Origin: Rossellomorea marisflavi | GTDB taxonomy: Bacteria; Bacillota; Bacilli; Bacillales; Bacillaceae_B | Length of the DNA stretch: 64,000 nt | Assembly: GCF_001274775.1 (NCBI RefSeq) | Contig: NZ_LGUE01000001.1 | Coordinates: forward strand, 583,435-647,434 | Reading direction: 5' to 3' | Shown here: piece after piece, positions 1 to 9,317 of the stretch | Position numbering within the stretch: position 1 is the first letter of the stretch | How the letters are laid out: each line of letters begins with the position of its first letter | Notes under the pieces: generated by a model | Database searches by the model: none | Seen by the model: the letters and a program-made list of their open reading frames with translations, nothing else | Told to the model about the DNA's origin: nothing | Made by a program: the position numbers and the translations under genes

Positions 1-864
1 TTCCTTGAGCCGGGTGAAACAATGTCTGTGGAGGAAATGCTGAAAGGAATCGCCATCGGTTCTGCCAATGACGCATCCGTCGCCATGGCGGAGCATCTCG
101 CAGGCAGTGAAAAAGGCTTCGTTGAGAAAATGAATGCCAAGGTAAAGGAACTGGGATTGAAGGACACCCAGTTTAAAAATCCAACCGGACTTCCGTCAAA
201 GGGCCATTACAGTTCTGCCCATGATATGGCCATGATGGCAAAGGAATTACTGAGATATGAAGGGATCACGAAGTTCACCGGAAGCTATGAATCGTATCTC
301 AGGGAGAATACAGATAAGAAGTTCTGGCTGGTGAATACCAATAAACTTGTCCGTTTCTATGATGGAGTGGACGGTCTTAAAACCGGCTTCACCAACGAGG
401 CGAAATATTGTCTCACCGCCACGGCGAAAAAAGGCAATATGAGGGTCATCGCCGTCGTGTTCGGTGCACCGTCCCCTAAGGACCGCAACAACGAAGTGAG
501 CACCATGCTGGATTACGCCTTCAATCAATATCAAACCAAGCCCCTCTATAAAAAGGGTGACGACATAGGCGAAGCCAAAGTGTCGAAAGGGAAGGATCGC
601 AAACTCCAAGCCGTCACACAAGAGCCTGTGTCAATCCTGACTCAAAAAGGAGAGAAACTTGATAAGGTAGAGCAGAAGGTGAGCATTGCAGATGAGGTGA
701 AGGCCCCGGTCAAGAAAGGGGACGAAATCGGTAAGCTCGTCATCATGAACAAAGGGAAGAAGGTACTTGAAACACCACTTGTGGCAAAGAGCGATGTGAA
801 GAAGGCAAGCTGGTGGGACTTCTATAAACGAAGCATGAGCATGTTCACCAAGACCGATCTATAA
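1..864 (+). CDS. dacF: D-alanyl-D-alanine carboxypeptidase DacF, 5'-truncated by window edge
   Basis: This is the C-terminal part of a low-molecular-weight penicillin-binding protein (peptidase S11). The reading frame is open from base 1, so the start and the SxxK nucleophile motif lie outside the window. The SxN motif (SAN, codons 21-23) and the KTG motif (LKTGF, near bases 376-390) are both present, followed by the beta-rich PBP5 C-terminal domain. The last ~20 residues form an amphipathic segment (KASWWDFYKRS) typical of membrane anchoring in this family. DacF trims peptide cross-links of spore cortex peptidoglycan. Its place directly upstream of spoIIAA-spoIIAB-sigF matches the B. subtilis dacF-spoIIA locus, which supports dacF over dacA. 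A second paralogue, dacB, lies at about 10 kb. Confidence 0.93.
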   Translation, partial: FLEPGETMSVEEMLKGIAIGSANDASVAMAEHLAGSEKGFVEKMNAKVKELGLKDTQFKNPTGLPSKGHYSSAHDMAMMAKELLRYEGITKFTGSYESYLRENTDKKFWLVNTNKLVRFYDGVDGLKTGFTNEAKYCLTATAKKGNMRVIAVVFGAPSPKDRNNEVSTMLDYAFNQYQTKPLYKKGDDIGEAKVSKGKDRKLQAVTQEPVSILTQKGEKLDKVEQKVSIADEVKAPVKKGDEIGKLVIMNKGKKVLETPLVAKSDVKKASWWDFYKRSMSMFTKTDL

Positions 865-971
865 ACATTGACTAATTATGGCGAATTCCTTCTAGTTTTG
901 TCATCAGGAAGGATTCTTGAAAAAGAATAGCGAAATCACTCACTATAAGACAGAGAAGGAGGCTTTCTATA

Positions 972-1322
972 GTGAGTCTTGCTATTGACCTAGAAGTGAA
1001 AAGTGACGTCCTGTGCATCCGTCTGAGCGGGGAGTTGGATCATCATACCGCCGATGAATTAAGGGAAAGGGCATCCGCCCTGATCGAGAATGAAAATATC
1101 CGCCATATCATCCTGAACCTTGAAGAACTGAGCTTCATGGATAGTTCCGGCTTGGGCGTCATCCTGGGCCGCTACAAACAAATCAAGCAAAAACATGGAG
1201 AGATGGTCGTTTGTGCCATTTCTCATTCAGTCAACCGCCTTTTTGAGATGTCAGGTCTATTCAAGATCATTCGTCTTGAACCGTCTGAAGAAAATGCATT
1301 GCAACGATTGGGGGTCGCTTGA
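972..1322 (+). CDS. spoIIAA: Anti-sigma F factor antagonist SpoIIAA
   Basis: STAS-domain protein of 116 residues, the usual family length. The phosphorylatable serine is visible in the MDSSGLG motif (Ser58). In the forespore, unphosphorylated SpoIIAA binds SpoIIAB and frees sigma F; SpoIIAB phosphorylates it and SpoIIE dephosphorylates it. The start is GTG at 972, nine bases after a strong GAAGGAGG Shine-Dalgarno sequence at 955-962. It is the first gene of the three-gene spoIIA operon, and its stop codon abuts the spoIIAB start. The operon is sigma-H-dependent in B. subtilis, but I could not find a sigma-H promoter with correct spacing in the 107-base gap upstream. Confidence 0.97.
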   Translation: MSLAIDLEVKSDVLCIRLSGELDHHTADELRERASALIENENIRHIILNLEELSFMDSSGLGVILGRYKQIKQKHGEMVVCAISHSVNRLFEMSGLFKIIRLEPSEENALQRLGVA

Positions 1323-1766
1323 ATGAGGAATGAAATGAGTATCCAGTTCAGTTCAGTGAGTCAGAATGAGTCCTTTGCCCGTGTAACCGTGGCATCCTTC
1401 ATCGCGCAGCTTGATCCGACTATGGATGAACTCACGGAAATTAAAACCGTCGTCTCCGAGGCCGTCACCAATGCCATCATCCACGGCTACGAAAACAAAC
1501 CGACGGGCCAGGTATTCATCTCTGTCATCATGGAAGAAGATGGCTACATCGATATGACCATCCGAGATGAAGGGATCGGGATCGGGGATGTGGATGAAGC
1601 ACGCCAGCCCTTATATACATCGAAGCCGGAACTTGAACGCTCTGGCATGGGCTTCACAATCATGGAAAACTTCATGGATGAAATCGAAATATCCTCACAC
1701 CCAGGTACAGGCACCACGGTAAGGCTGAAAAAGCACTTAACCAATAGTAAAACGCTATGCAATTAA
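1323..1766 (+). CDS. spoIIAB: Anti-sigma F factor and serine kinase SpoIIAB
   Basis: GHKL-family protein kinase of 147 residues. It binds sigma F in an ATP-dependent complex and phosphorylates SpoIIAA. The ATP-binding N box ([11 protein letters not shown], Glu46-Asn50-His54), the G1 box (RDEGIG, 81-86) and the G2 region (SGMGF, 107-111) are all visible. Glu104-Arg105, known in B. subtilis to contact SpoIIAA and sigma F, are conserved in KPELERSG. The ATG at 1323 follows the spoIIAA stop with no gap, so translation is probably coupled. The C-terminal residues KALCN-like are typical of the family. It is encoded between its two partners. Confidence 0.97.
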   Translation: MRNEMSIQFSSVSQNESFARVTVASFIAQLDPTMDELTEIKTVVSEAVTNAIIHGYENKPTGQVFISVIMEEDGYIDMTIRDEGIGIGDVDEARQPLYTSKPELERSGMGFTIMENFMDEIEISSHPGTGTTVRLKKHLTNSKTLCN

Positions 1767-1778
1767 GGAGTCGTGCCC

Positions 1779-2546
1779 ATGGATGTCGAAGTGAAAAATG
1801 AAAAGGAAAAGGCGCAGCCATTCTTAAAGGATCACGAGGTCAAGGAACTGATAAAACTCAGTCAAGATGGTGATCAGGGAGCGAGGGACATTATTGTCCA
1901 GAAGAATATGCGGCTGGTCTGGTCTGTTGTCCAGCGTTTCCTCAATCGGGGGTACGAGCCGGATGATCTGTTCCAAATCGGTTCCATCGGCCTTCTTAAA
2001 TCCGTTGATAAATTTGACTTGAGTTATGATGTGAAATTCTCCACCTATGCGGTCCCTATGATCATCGGGGAGATCCAGCGCTTCATCAGGGACGATGGCA
2101 CCGTCAAGGTGAGCCGGTCCCTCAAAGAAATGGGGAATAAGATCCGGAAGGCGAAGGACGAGTTGTCGAAAACCTTCGGAAGGGTGCCGACTGTCAACGA
2201 ACTGGCCGAACATCTGGAGTATTCCCCGGAAGAAGTCATCATGGCGCAAGAAGCCAGCAGGGCTCCATCTTCCATCCATGAAACGGTCTATGAAAACGAC
2301 GGCGATCCCATCACATTACTGGATCAGATCGCCGATCAGACCGACTATAAATGGTTTGATAAAATCGCCCTGAAAGAAGCGATATTGGAACTGGATGAAC
2401 GAGAGCGCCTGATCGTGTACCTCCGCTATTACAAAGATCAAACCCAGTCGGAGGTGGCCGAGCGGCTAGGCATTTCACAGGTGCAAGTATCACGGCTTGA
2501 AAAGAAAATCCTCAAGTCGATGAAGGAACAAATGAATACAGAATGA
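1779..2546 (+). CDS. sigF: RNA polymerase sporulation sigma factor SigF
   Basis: Sigma-70 family factor that directs early forespore transcription. Region 2 (DDLFQIGSIGLLKSVDKFD, then YAVPMIIGEIQRFIRDD), region 3 and the region 4 helix-turn-helix (LGISQVQVSRLEKK) are complete. I place the start at ATG 1779 (MDVEVKN) rather than the in-frame GTG at 1773. The AAGGAG at 1765-1770 is only two bases from that GTG but eight from the ATG, and the B. subtilis protein also begins MDVEV. It is the last gene of the spoIIA operon and is followed by a strong terminator. Confidence 0.97.
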   Translation: MDVEVKNEKEKAQPFLKDHEVKELIKLSQDGDQGARDIIVQKNMRLVWSVVQRFLNRGYEPDDLFQIGSIGLLKSVDKFDLSYDVKFSTYAVPMIIGEIQRFIRDDGTVKVSRSLKEMGNKIRKAKDELSKTFGRVPTVNELAEHLEYSPEEVIMAQEASRAPSSIHETVYENDGDPITLLDQIADQTDYKWFDKIALKEAILELDERERLIVYLRYYKDQTQSEVAERLGISQVQVSRLEKKILKSMKEQMNTE

Positions 2547-2549
2547 AAA

Positions 2550-2588
2550 CCCGCAGGACCCTTGAATAAAGGGGCCTGCGGGCTTTTT
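2550..2588 (+). terminator. Intrinsic terminator after sigF
   Basis: CCCGCAGG pairs with CCTGCGGG, extended inward by CCCTT/AGGGG across a short loop, and is followed by five T residues. It starts just after the sigF stop and closes the spoIIA operon. Confidence 0.9.
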
Positions 2589-2613
2589 GGTGTGGAGAGG
2601 AAACAGGGCGTTT

Positions 2614-2642
2614 ACATAAATAATTTTTGAACATCCATACTA
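2614..2642 (+). promoter_or_regulatory. Probable sigma-G (forespore) promoter of the spoVA operon
   Basis: The -10 element CATACTA (2636-2642) is a perfect match to the sigma-F/G consensus. The -35 ACATA (2614-2618) fits the sigma-G pattern GHATR except for its first base. The spacer is 17 bases. In B. subtilis the spoVA operon is transcribed by sigma G, which supports this call. Confidence 0.75.
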
Positions 2643-2682
2643 TGGGTAACAAGGTGAAAATCAAGGAAATCAGGAAGTGAGT

Positions 2683-3306
2683 ATGTTGGAGAACGTTCTG
2701 TATATCCGATTGCGCCACCGGATCCAAGTGAGGGAAGAGAGTTTAGTGAAATTGGGGCAGATTGCCCAGCTCATCGCACCGGAGCCGATTTTGGAAAGCA
2801 TCAGAGACATACCTGTCCATCACGTTACAGTGGAAGATAAAAACATCATCGTGGTGGATGTGATGACGGCCATCAGGCGCATTAATGCCGTCCATCCCTC
2901 TCTCGATATCCAAACGATCGGTCCGGTCCAAACAATCATCGAAGTGGTGTATGAAAAGAAAAAGGTATCCCTTCCCCTTTTCGCAGGCGTCTGGCTCCTC
3001 TTATTCATCGGAACGGCGCTCGCCATCATCAACTTCCATGAAGATGTGAGCATGAGGGAAGTTCATCAGCGCATGTATTTTTTCATTACCGGTCGAGTAG
3101 ACCCACATCCGCTGATCTATCAAATCCCCTATTCCATCGGTCTGGGACTCGGGATGATTCTGTTCTTCAATCATGTGTTCAAAAAACGGATCAATGAAGA
3201 ACCAAGCCCCCTAGAAGTAGAGATGTTCAACTACCAGCAGGACCTTGATCAGTATGTCATCATGCATGAAAACAAAGAAAGTCAGAAAAAGCTCGATGAC
3301 CATTAA
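2683..3306 (+). CDS. spoVAA: Stage V sporulation protein AA
   Basis: Protein of about 207 residues with a soluble N-terminal half and two membrane segments (FAGVWLLLFIGTALAII; YSIGLGLGMILFF). The C-terminal tail EEPSPLEVEMFNYQQDLDQYV is almost identical to B. subtilis SpoVAA. SpoVA proteins form the inner-membrane channel that moves dipicolinic acid into the forespore and out at germination. I chose ATG 2683, seven bases after AGGA; GTG 2677 two codons upstream is an alternative served by AAGGAA at 2663. It is the first gene of the operon, and its end overlaps the spoVAB start. Confidence 0.95.
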   Translation: MLENVLYIRLRHRIQVREESLVKLGQIAQLIAPEPILESIRDIPVHHVTVEDKNIIVVDVMTAIRRINAVHPSLDIQTIGPVQTIIEVVYEKKKVSLPLFAGVWLLLFIGTALAIINFHEDVSMREVHQRMYFFITGRVDPHPLIYQIPYSIGLGLGMILFFNHVFKKRINEEPSPLEVEMFNYQQDLDQYVIMHENKESQKKLDDH

Positions 3307-3718
3307 AATCCTCCTGGCACTGTTTGTTGGGTTCGGAGGGGGACTTGCTGTAGGCTCGGGGCTGGTGGCATTCTTGACGGTCCTCGGGATCATCCCCAGG
3401 CTTACACAGTTGACGAAAACGATGAAAATGATCCATTCCTATGAATGGGCAGTCGTGACGGGGGCGCTTTCGGGCACGGTCATCTCACTGAATGATTTTA
3501 CGCTTCACACAGCCGCCATCATCCTGATTCCCATCGGTGCAGCAAGCGGCATTTTCATCGGTTTGATGGCAGCTGCCCTGACGGAGGTGCTCAATGTATT
3601 TCCCATCCTGGCAAAAAGGATCGGGATCGAAAGCCAGATCATCACGCTCATCATGGCCATTGTCCTGGGCAAGATCGCAGGGTCCCTATTCCATTGGCTG
3701 TACTTGGTACAGCCGTAA
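3296..3718 (+). CDS. spoVAB: Stage V sporulation protein AB
   Basis: Hydrophobic protein of 140 residues with four predicted membrane helices (for example FVGFGGGLAVGSGLVAFLTVLG). The segment VAFLTVLGIIPRLTQLTKT is the SpoVAB signature and fits the family length of about 141. The in-frame codons upstream to 3245 lie inside spoVAA, so I start at ATG 3296, which overlaps the spoVAA stop by 11 bases and implies coupled translation. No strong Shine-Dalgarno sequence precedes it. It is part of the spore-membrane DPA channel system. The next gene is spoVAEA, not spoVAC. Confidence 0.93.
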   Translation: MTIKILLALFVGFGGGLAVGSGLVAFLTVLGIIPRLTQLTKTMKMIHSYEWAVVTGALSGTVISLNDFTLHTAAIILIPIGAASGIFIGLMAAALTEVLNVFPILAKRIGIESQIITLIMAIVLGKIAGSLFHWLYLVQP

Positions 3719-3742
3719 TCAAAAGCAGAGGCGGTCGTTGAA

Positions 3743-4315
3743 ATGACAGAGAAGAAACGGAAGGTCATCCTTATAACCGACGGTGACGAATATGCGAAAA
3801 AGGCCGTTGAATGCGTGGCCAAGGAGTTCGGGGGACGTTGTATTTCCAGCACGAAGGGGAATCCGACCGTCCTCTCCGGGCCGGAAGTGGTCAAGTTGAT
3901 CAAAAAGGCTAAATGCGACCCCGTTTTTGTCATGTTCGATGATAGCGGCTTCCTTGGGGAAGGGTCTGGAGAGAGAGCCATGAAGTACGTAGCGCAGCAT
4001 GATGATATCGAAGTGCTGGGTGTTATAGCCGTTGCCAGTCATACAAGGCATGCGGAGTGGACGAGGGTCGACGTGTGCATTGATAAATTCGGAGAGCTCA
4101 CCCCCTATGGAGTCGATAAATTCGGCGTGCCGGAAATGGAAATGGGCAGATTGACTGGTGATACGGTGTATTGTCTGGATGAACTGGATGTGCCGGTGAT
4201 CGTCGGTGTAGGGGATATAGGGAAAATGGCGAAGCGGGATCACTACTCCCAGGGCAGTCCCATCACGAAAAAAGCAGTGGAAATCATCTTAGAGAGGAGT
4301 GGGTACAATGGGTGA
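3743..4315 (+). CDS. spoVAEA: Stage V sporulation protein AEA (soluble SpoVAE)
   Basis: Soluble protein of 190 residues. Its signature stretches are [13 protein letters not shown] near the N-terminus, [14 protein letters not shown] in the middle and [13 protein letters not shown] near the C-terminus. These match the soluble SpoVAEA family, found in B. subtilis between spoVAEB and spoVAF. Its biochemical role is not established; it is forespore-expressed and tied to germination. Here it directly follows spoVAB with a 24-base gap, so spoVAC, spoVAD and spoVAEB are absent from the locus. It overlaps spoVAF by eight bases. Confidence 0.9.
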   Translation: MTEKKRKVILITDGDEYAKKAVECVAKEFGGRCISSTKGNPTVLSGPEVVKLIKKAKCDPVFVMFDDSGFLGEGSGERAMKYVAQHDDIEVLGVIAVASHTRHAEWTRVDVCIDKFGELTPYGVDKFGVPEMEMGRLTGDTVYCLDELDVPVIVGVGDIGKMAKRDHYSQGSPITKKAVEIILERSGYNG

Positions 4316-5777
4316 AATCAGGAAGACCCCGATTCCAAAAGACTTGGGGAAACTCGAAGAGTATATGCAAAACCATGTTGGACTGAATAAAAGCTTCGAC
4401 TTGGGCGTACGTAAGCTGATGATCCTGAAGAAGGGTGTCCATATCTATTATATCAATGGATTGACCGATGCATCGTATGTCATTCATATCGTTGAAGAAC
4501 TCGTTGATGTGAATGATAATGAACGGGCAACCAGTAAGATTTATGATATTGTACACAATCGTCTGGTCCACCAGTCCGTCGAACCTGTCAAAACGGTGGA
4601 GGAAGCGGTGGATGAAGTCCTATCAGGGTTGATCGCCGTCTTTGTGGAAGGGGCCCCGGAAGCCCTGATCGTCGATGTGAGGAGCTATCCCGGAAGGCAA
4701 CCGTCAGAGCCGGATACGGAAAAGGTGGTAAGGGGTTCACGTGATGGCTATGTGGAGAATATCATCGTCAACACAGCCCTGACCCGCAGGAGGATCCGGG
4801 ATCCGAGACTCCGGTTCGAAATCTTCAGGATAGGTGAACGGTCCAAAACGGACATTTCCATCGCCTATATCGAGGACGTGGCCGATCCGAACCTGATCGA
4901 AATCGTCAAACAAGAGCTTCAAAGCATAAAAATCGACGGCCTGACGATGGCCGATAAAACAATCGAGGAATTCCTTGTCAAACAAGGGTATAATCCGTAC
5001 CCCCTCGTCCGGTACACGGAAAGGGCGGACGTCGGGGCGACCCACCTTTTGGAAGGGCATGTCCTGATCTTCGTGGATACCTCACCGAGTGTGATCATCA
5101 CGCCGACCACCTATTTTCATCATCTCCAGCATGCGGAAGAATATCGCCAATCTCCTGCAGTGGGGACATTTGTCCGCTGGACGAGATTCCTAGGTGTCCT
5201 GGCATCGTTATTCCTTCTGCCTTTATGGTACCTATTTGTCTTGGATCCATCATTATTGCCGGAAGCAATCAAGTATGTTGGTCCCGATGAACAGACCAAT
5301 ATCCCGGTGATCGCCCAGCTCTTCATTGCAGATCTCGGGGTGGAGATGTTCAGGATAGCGGCCATACACACGCCAACGCCGCTTTCAACGGCCATGGGTC
5401 TGATCGCGGCGGTCCTGATCGGTCAGATTGCCATCGATGTAGGGCTTTTCCAACCGGAGGTCATCCTTTATGTAGCGGTTGCATCGATCGGTACCTTTGC
5501 CACCCCGAGTTATGAATTAAGCGTCGCCAACAAGATGGCACGATTGGTCATTTTAATTTTCGTGGCGTTGTTCCATATTCCGGGACTCGTGATCGGATGT
5601 ACCCTTTACGTCCTATTCGTCACCAATATCAAGTCACTGAATACTCCTTACATGTGGCCCCTGCTGCCATTCAGTCCGAAAGCGTTCCTACAGATCCTCA
5701 TCAGGCGTTCGGTGCCGGGTGCCAAAATCAGACCAAGCATCGTCCATGCACGGAACCGTCACAAACAGCCGAGCTGA
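4308..5777 (+). CDS. spoVAF: Stage V sporulation protein AF (GerA-family membrane protein)
   Basis: Protein of 489 residues related to the A subunits of GerA-type germinant receptors. It has a large soluble N-terminal domain of about 290 residues, followed by five to six membrane helices ([53 protein letters not shown]) and a short basic tail. The start is ATG 4308, eight bases after AGAGAGGAG; an in-frame GTG at 4299 lies inside that Shine-Dalgarno sequence. It is the last gene of the operon. No clear terminator separates it from lysA 83 bases downstream, so some readthrough is possible. Confidence 0.95.
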   Translation: MGEIRKTPIPKDLGKLEEYMQNHVGLNKSFDLGVRKLMILKKGVHIYYINGLTDASYVIHIVEELVDVNDNERATSKIYDIVHNRLVHQSVEPVKTVEEAVDEVLSGLIAVFVEGAPEALIVDVRSYPGRQPSEPDTEKVVRGSRDGYVENIIVNTALTRRRIRDPRLRFEIFRIGERSKTDISIAYIEDVADPNLIEIVKQELQSIKIDGLTMADKTIEEFLVKQGYNPYPLVRYTERADVGATHLLEGHVLIFVDTSPSVIITPTTYFHHLQHAEEYRQSPAVGTFVRWTRFLGVLASLFLLPLWYLFVLDPSLLPEAIKYVGPDEQTNIPVIAQLFIADLGVEMFRIAAIHTPTPLSTAMGLIAAVLIGQIAIDVGLFQPEVILYVAVASIGTFATPSYELSVANKMARLVILIFVALFHIPGLVIGCTLYVLFVTNIKSLNTPYMWPLLPFSPKAFLQILIRRSVPGAKIRPSIVHARNRHKQPS

Positions 5778-5860
5778 ATCCTGGAAGGATTGCAAGCCCC
5801 CTCATTCTATGGTAAATTACTTTTAATTAGTAAAGGATTAAAGAGGGGAATGAGCAGAGA

Positions 5861-7165
5861 ATGGAACTTCATGGATCTCAGGAAATTAACGAACAGGGTC
5901 AACTGACCATAGGTGGGGTCAATACCGTAAAGCTTGCGGAACAATACGGTACCCCCCTGTACATATATGATACATCACTGATCAGGGAACGCGCACGCGG
6001 CTTTAAGGATACGTTTGAAGAGCTGGGCGTCAAAGCGGAGGTTGCCTACGCGAGCAAAGCCTTTTCAAGCATTGCGATCTTTCAGTTGATGAAAGAAGAA
6101 GGGCTGTCCTTGGACGTGGTTTCCGGAGGGGAACTCCATACGGCGATCAAAGCGGGTTTTCCAGTCGAGAAGATTCATTTTCACGGAAACAATAAATCGT
6201 ATGAAGAGCTTGCAATGGCACTCAAACTTGGGATCGGCTGCATTGTCGTCGATAACTTCCACGAGCTTGAGCTGATTGGCGCCATACTCGCTGAACGTGG
6301 AGGGTCGACGAAGGTGCTTCTCCGTGTCACTCCTGGGATCGAGGCCCATACCCATGATTATATCCTCACCGGGCAGGAGGATTCGAAGTTCGGCTTCGAT
6401 CTTGGAAACGGCCAAGCCGAAGAGGCGATGAAAAAGGCAGTGGCCATGGAGGGCATCGAACTCCTTGGACTCCACTGTCATATCGGGTCGCAGATCTTTG
6501 AAACGACCGGCTTCATCCTGGCCGCAAGGAAGATCATCGACACCGTGGCATCGTGGGAGGAGCAGCATGGGTTCGTACCTCAGGTCATCAATCTTGGTGG
6601 AGGCTTCGGTATCCGGTACACGAACGAAGATCAGCCGATCCCACCTGCACAGTATGTAAAAGACATGATCACAGTGGTGAAGGAAGAAGTGGAGCGTCAT
6701 GGACTGGACATGCCGGAAATCTGGATCGAGCCGGGTCGTTCACTGGTGGGGGATGCGGGGACGAGCCTCTACAGCATCGGATCGACCAAGGTCGTACCGG
6801 AAGTAAGGAAATATGTCGCCATCGACGGAGGGATGAGTGATAATATCCGTCCTGCTCTGTACCGCGCGAAATACGAGGCGGTACTTGCCAATAAGGCAGG
6901 GACACCTGTGGAAGAGACCGTATCCATTGCAGGGAAGTGCTGTGAGTCAGGTGACATGCTGATCTGGGATCTGCCGTTACCGGTTTCAGAACCTGGTGAC
7001 CTCCTGGCCGTCTTCTGCACAGGCGCATACGGTTATTCCATGGCGAATAACTATAACCGTATCCCTCGTCCGCCCGTCGTTTTCGTGGAAGGAGGGAAGG
7101 ATCGCCTTGTAGTGAAAAGGGAGACCTATGAGGATATCCTCTCCCTTGACCTACCACTCGATTGA
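5861..7165 (+). CDS. lysA: Diaminopimelate decarboxylase
   Basis: PLP-dependent enzyme of 434 residues that converts meso-diaminopimelate to L-lysine, the last step of lysine synthesis. The PLP-binding lysine is in VAYASKAFSS (Lys66). HCHIGSQI, the phosphate-binding glycine run NLGGGFGIRY and the active-site cysteine motif KCCESGDML are also present, followed by TGAYGYSMANNYNR. These define group IV decarboxylase LysA. The ATG at 5861 is preceded by a purine-rich AAAGAGGGGAA at slightly long spacing. The position after spoVAF is the same as in B. subtilis. No lysine riboswitch is visible in the 83-base leader. Confidence 0.97.
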   Translation: MELHGSQEINEQGQLTIGGVNTVKLAEQYGTPLYIYDTSLIRERARGFKDTFEELGVKAEVAYASKAFSSIAIFQLMKEEGLSLDVVSGGELHTAIKAGFPVEKIHFHGNNKSYEELAMALKLGIGCIVVDNFHELELIGAILAERGGSTKVLLRVTPGIEAHTHDYILTGQEDSKFGFDLGNGQAEEAMKKAVAMEGIELLGLHCHIGSQIFETTGFILAARKIIDTVASWEEQHGFVPQVINLGGGFGIRYTNEDQPIPPAQYVKDMITVVKEEVERHGLDMPEIWIEPGRSLVGDAGTSLYSIGSTKVVPEVRKYVAIDGGMSDNIRPALYRAKYEAVLANKAGTPVEETVSIAGKCCESGDMLIWDLPLPVSEPGDLLAVFCTGAYGYSMANNYNRIPRPPVVFVEGGKDRLVVKRETYEDILSLDLPLD

Positions 7166-7175
7166 ATGTGACGTT

Positions 7176-7215
7176 CATGGGAATATCCTGGCTGAAGGTG
7201 CCGGATATTCCCATG
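7176..7215. terminator. Perfect 13-bp inverted repeat after lysA
   Basis: CATGGGAATATCC (7176-7188) and GGATATTCCCATG (7203-7215) are exact complements around a 14-base loop. It begins ten bases after the lysA stop codon. No T-tract follows on either strand, so it may be an RNA-stabilising 3' hairpin or an atypical terminator. Confidence 0.6.
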
Positions 7216-7288
7216 ACCTGTTATACTAGATAGAGTGCGAGTCTACCAGATACGTTCATAGATCGGGTGTTGAATCGGGGGGGATGCT

Positions 7289-7381
7289 ATGTCGAAAAAT
7301 AACACGCGCTTATTTTTCCTTCTTTTGGCAGTTGGTTTGGCGTGGGGAGTGGTTTACTGGCTCTTCTTAGCGGGAAACTAA
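7289..7381 (+). CDS. Possible 30-residue single-span membrane protein
   Basis: A short open frame encodes MSKNNTRLFF followed by LLLAVGLAWGVVYWLFLAGN. It has a basic N-terminus and one hydrophobic span of about 20 residues, as in many small Bacillus membrane proteins. A G-rich stretch (GGGGGGGA) lies a few bases upstream of the ATG and could serve as a ribosome-binding site. It fills part of the 330-base gap between lysA and ribT. I recognise no family, and protein-level conservation would be needed to confirm it. Confidence 0.45.
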   Translation: MSKNNTRLFFLLLAVGLAWGVVYWLFLAGN

Positions 7382-7483
7382 ACGGTAGTTGATAAAAAAG
7401 AACAGTTTTAGTAAGATAGTAAAACATTCGCTTATTAAAATGATTGTTTTGTCCATGATACAATTATCTGGATATAAACGTAA

Positions 7484-7849
<366 letters not shown>

Positions 7850-7854
7850 AAAAA

Positions 7855-7887
7855 AGAAACTGGCCCTGAGGCTAGTTTCTTTTTTTT
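7855..7887. terminator. Bidirectional terminator between ribT and the DUF309 gene
   Basis: AGAAACTGGCC and GGCTAGTTTCT form an 11-bp stem with one G-U pair, flanked by an A-run on the left and seven T residues on the right. It can therefore stop transcription from both sides. The right arm overlaps the last codons of the minus-strand gene. Confidence 0.88.
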
Positions 7888-8396
7888 CTGAGAAGGGCTT
7901 CTTCACGTTCTTGGATCACTTGGGAGCGATCCCTGCGTGAATGTCGATGAATGAGCTCGTGATCGGTCAAGTCACTCGGGAGAGACCAGCCGTATCCGTT
8001 ATGAGTGCACCACTGCTGAACCGATCGGAGAAGGTCTGGATCCTGTATTGGGAGGCTGACACTGCGATAGGGCATTTCTTTCGCAATGCTTTCCTCTGTT
8101 TCTGAAAGGATGGAAAACATTCTGCTTTCATCAAGGCCTAAATCTCTCACGACCGAACGGTGACGCTTCAAATTCTCCGTACCCTTACGGATCATTCGTC
8201 CTGCACCATTCAGGTTATCCCTGCGATAATGATACATCCCGACGGCAATCTGGATGAGGCCGACCCAGTGGGAGTCCCTGTTGCCGGGATCGATGTCTTT
8301 CCAGTATTCTTCTAGGACCTCATGGCACTCAAAATAATCCCTGCTCCCATTGAAGTGGGCGAGGAATTCGATATAGGGGATGGGGTGTTGTGTCAT
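7872..8396 (-). CDS. ypuF: DUF309-domain protein, YpuF-like
   Basis: Protein of 174 residues with the DUF309 signature: GSRDYFECHEVLEEYWK near the N-terminus, then WVGLIQIAVGMYHYRRDN. The HxxxExxW pattern and following helices characterise this conserved, functionally uncharacterised family. The gene is transcribed divergently from scpA; in B. subtilis ypuF also neighbours scpA. The Shine-Dalgarno sequence on the minus strand is AAAGGAGCGG. Its role is unknown. Confidence 0.85.
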   Translation of the reverse strand: MTQHPIPYIEFLAHFNGSRDYFECHEVLEEYWKDIDPGNRDSHWVGLIQIAVGMYHYRRDNLNGAGRMIRKGTENLKRHRSVVRDLGLDESRMFSILSETEESIAKEMPYRSVSLPIQDPDLLRSVQQWCTHNGYGWSLPSDLTDHELIHRHSRRDRSQVIQEREEALLRKKRN

Positions 8397-8476
8397 TCAA
8401 CCGCTCCTTTCAATAGGGTTAGTGTAGCATACTCCCCCGTATGGTGAAACGAATTGAGCAGGGGGTAAAATTTCTA

Positions 8477-8505
8477 TTGGAGAATGGTAGTCAATCTACT
8501 ATACT
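8477..8505 (+). promoter_or_regulatory. Probable sigma-A promoter of scpA-scpB
   Basis: TTGGAG (8477-8482), a 17-base spacer, then TATACT (8500-8505). The predicted start site is about 40 bases upstream of the scpA start codon, in the divergent ypuF-scpA gap. Confidence 0.7.
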
Positions 8506-8552
8506 AATAAGTAGCTCTTTTTTAAGTCTGTACAATGGAAATTGGTGATGAA

Positions 8553-9317
8553 ATGGAATATAACGTGAAAATTGAAGCGTTCGAAGGTCCGATGGATCTT
8601 CTACTGCATCTGATCAATTCACTGGAAATCGATATCTATGATATCCCCATGGCACAGATTACCGAGCAATATATGATCTATGTGCACGCCATGAAGGATC
8701 TGAAGCTCGACGTTGCGAGTGAATATCTTGTGATGGCGGCGACGCTCCTTGCGATCAAGAGCAAGATGCTCCTGCCGAAATACGATGAAGATTCCCTCGA
8801 TGAAGAAATCGAATTCGAGGAAGAGGATCCGAGGGACGAACTGGTGGAAAGACTGATTGAATACCGCAAATTCAAAGAAGCTGCCACAGAACTACGGAGC
8901 AGGGAAGAAGAGCGGGGCCAGGTCTTCACGAAGCCGCCAAGCGACCTATCTGAATACATAGAGGATTCAAACCTGAAAGACAGCATCGGCCAGGTTACAG
9001 TCTATGATATGCTCGGTGCATTCAATAAATTATTGCGACGCAAAAAGCTCCAAAAGCCTGTGTCAACGAGAATTACCAGGCAGGAGATTTCCATAGAAAA
9101 ACGAATGGATGAAATCTTAGTGAGCCTGCAAAGTTTGAGGAAGCGAACTACCTTCACCAGCCTTTTCCCCTCCAATCAAAAAGATCATCTGGTTGTCACA
9201 TTCCTGGCCGTCCTTGAATTGATGAAACGTCAAAAGATCATCGTCGATCAGGAAGAGAATTTCACGGAAATTTTTGTGGAAGCAAGTGAGGAGGTAGGAC
9301 TAGTTGGACAAACGTAA
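8553..9317 (+). CDS. scpA: Segregation and condensation protein A
   Basis: Kleisin subunit of the SMC-ScpAB condensin, which organises and segregates the chromosome. The N-terminal SMC-binding signature [16 protein letters not shown] and the [16 protein letters not shown] stretch are clear, and a C-terminal winged helix follows. An acidic linker ([19 protein letters not shown], about residues 85-105) is typical. I start at ATG 8553 (MEYNVK), which matches the B. subtilis protein and has a GGTGAT sequence just upstream; ATG 8535 would add six residues but has no Shine-Dalgarno sequence. It overlaps scpB by 14 bases. Confidence 0.96.
   Translation: MEYNVKIEAFEGPMDLLLHLINSLEIDIYDIPMAQITEQYMIYVHAMKDLKLDVASEYLVMAATLLAIKSKMLLPKYDEDSLDEEIEFEEEDPRDELVERLIEYRKFKEAATELRSREEERGQVFTKPPSDLSEYIEDSNLKDSIGQVTVYDMLGAFNKLLRRKKLQKPVSTRITRQEISIEKRMDEILVSLQSLRKRTTFTSLFPSNQKDHLVVTFLAVLELMKRQKIIVDQEENFTEIFVEASEEVGLVGQT

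Noticed and set aside
906-928. Possible sigma-H promoter of spoIIA (AGGA ... GAAT)
   Set aside because: The elements are two to six bases too close together for a sigma-H promoter, so I could not support it although one is expected here.
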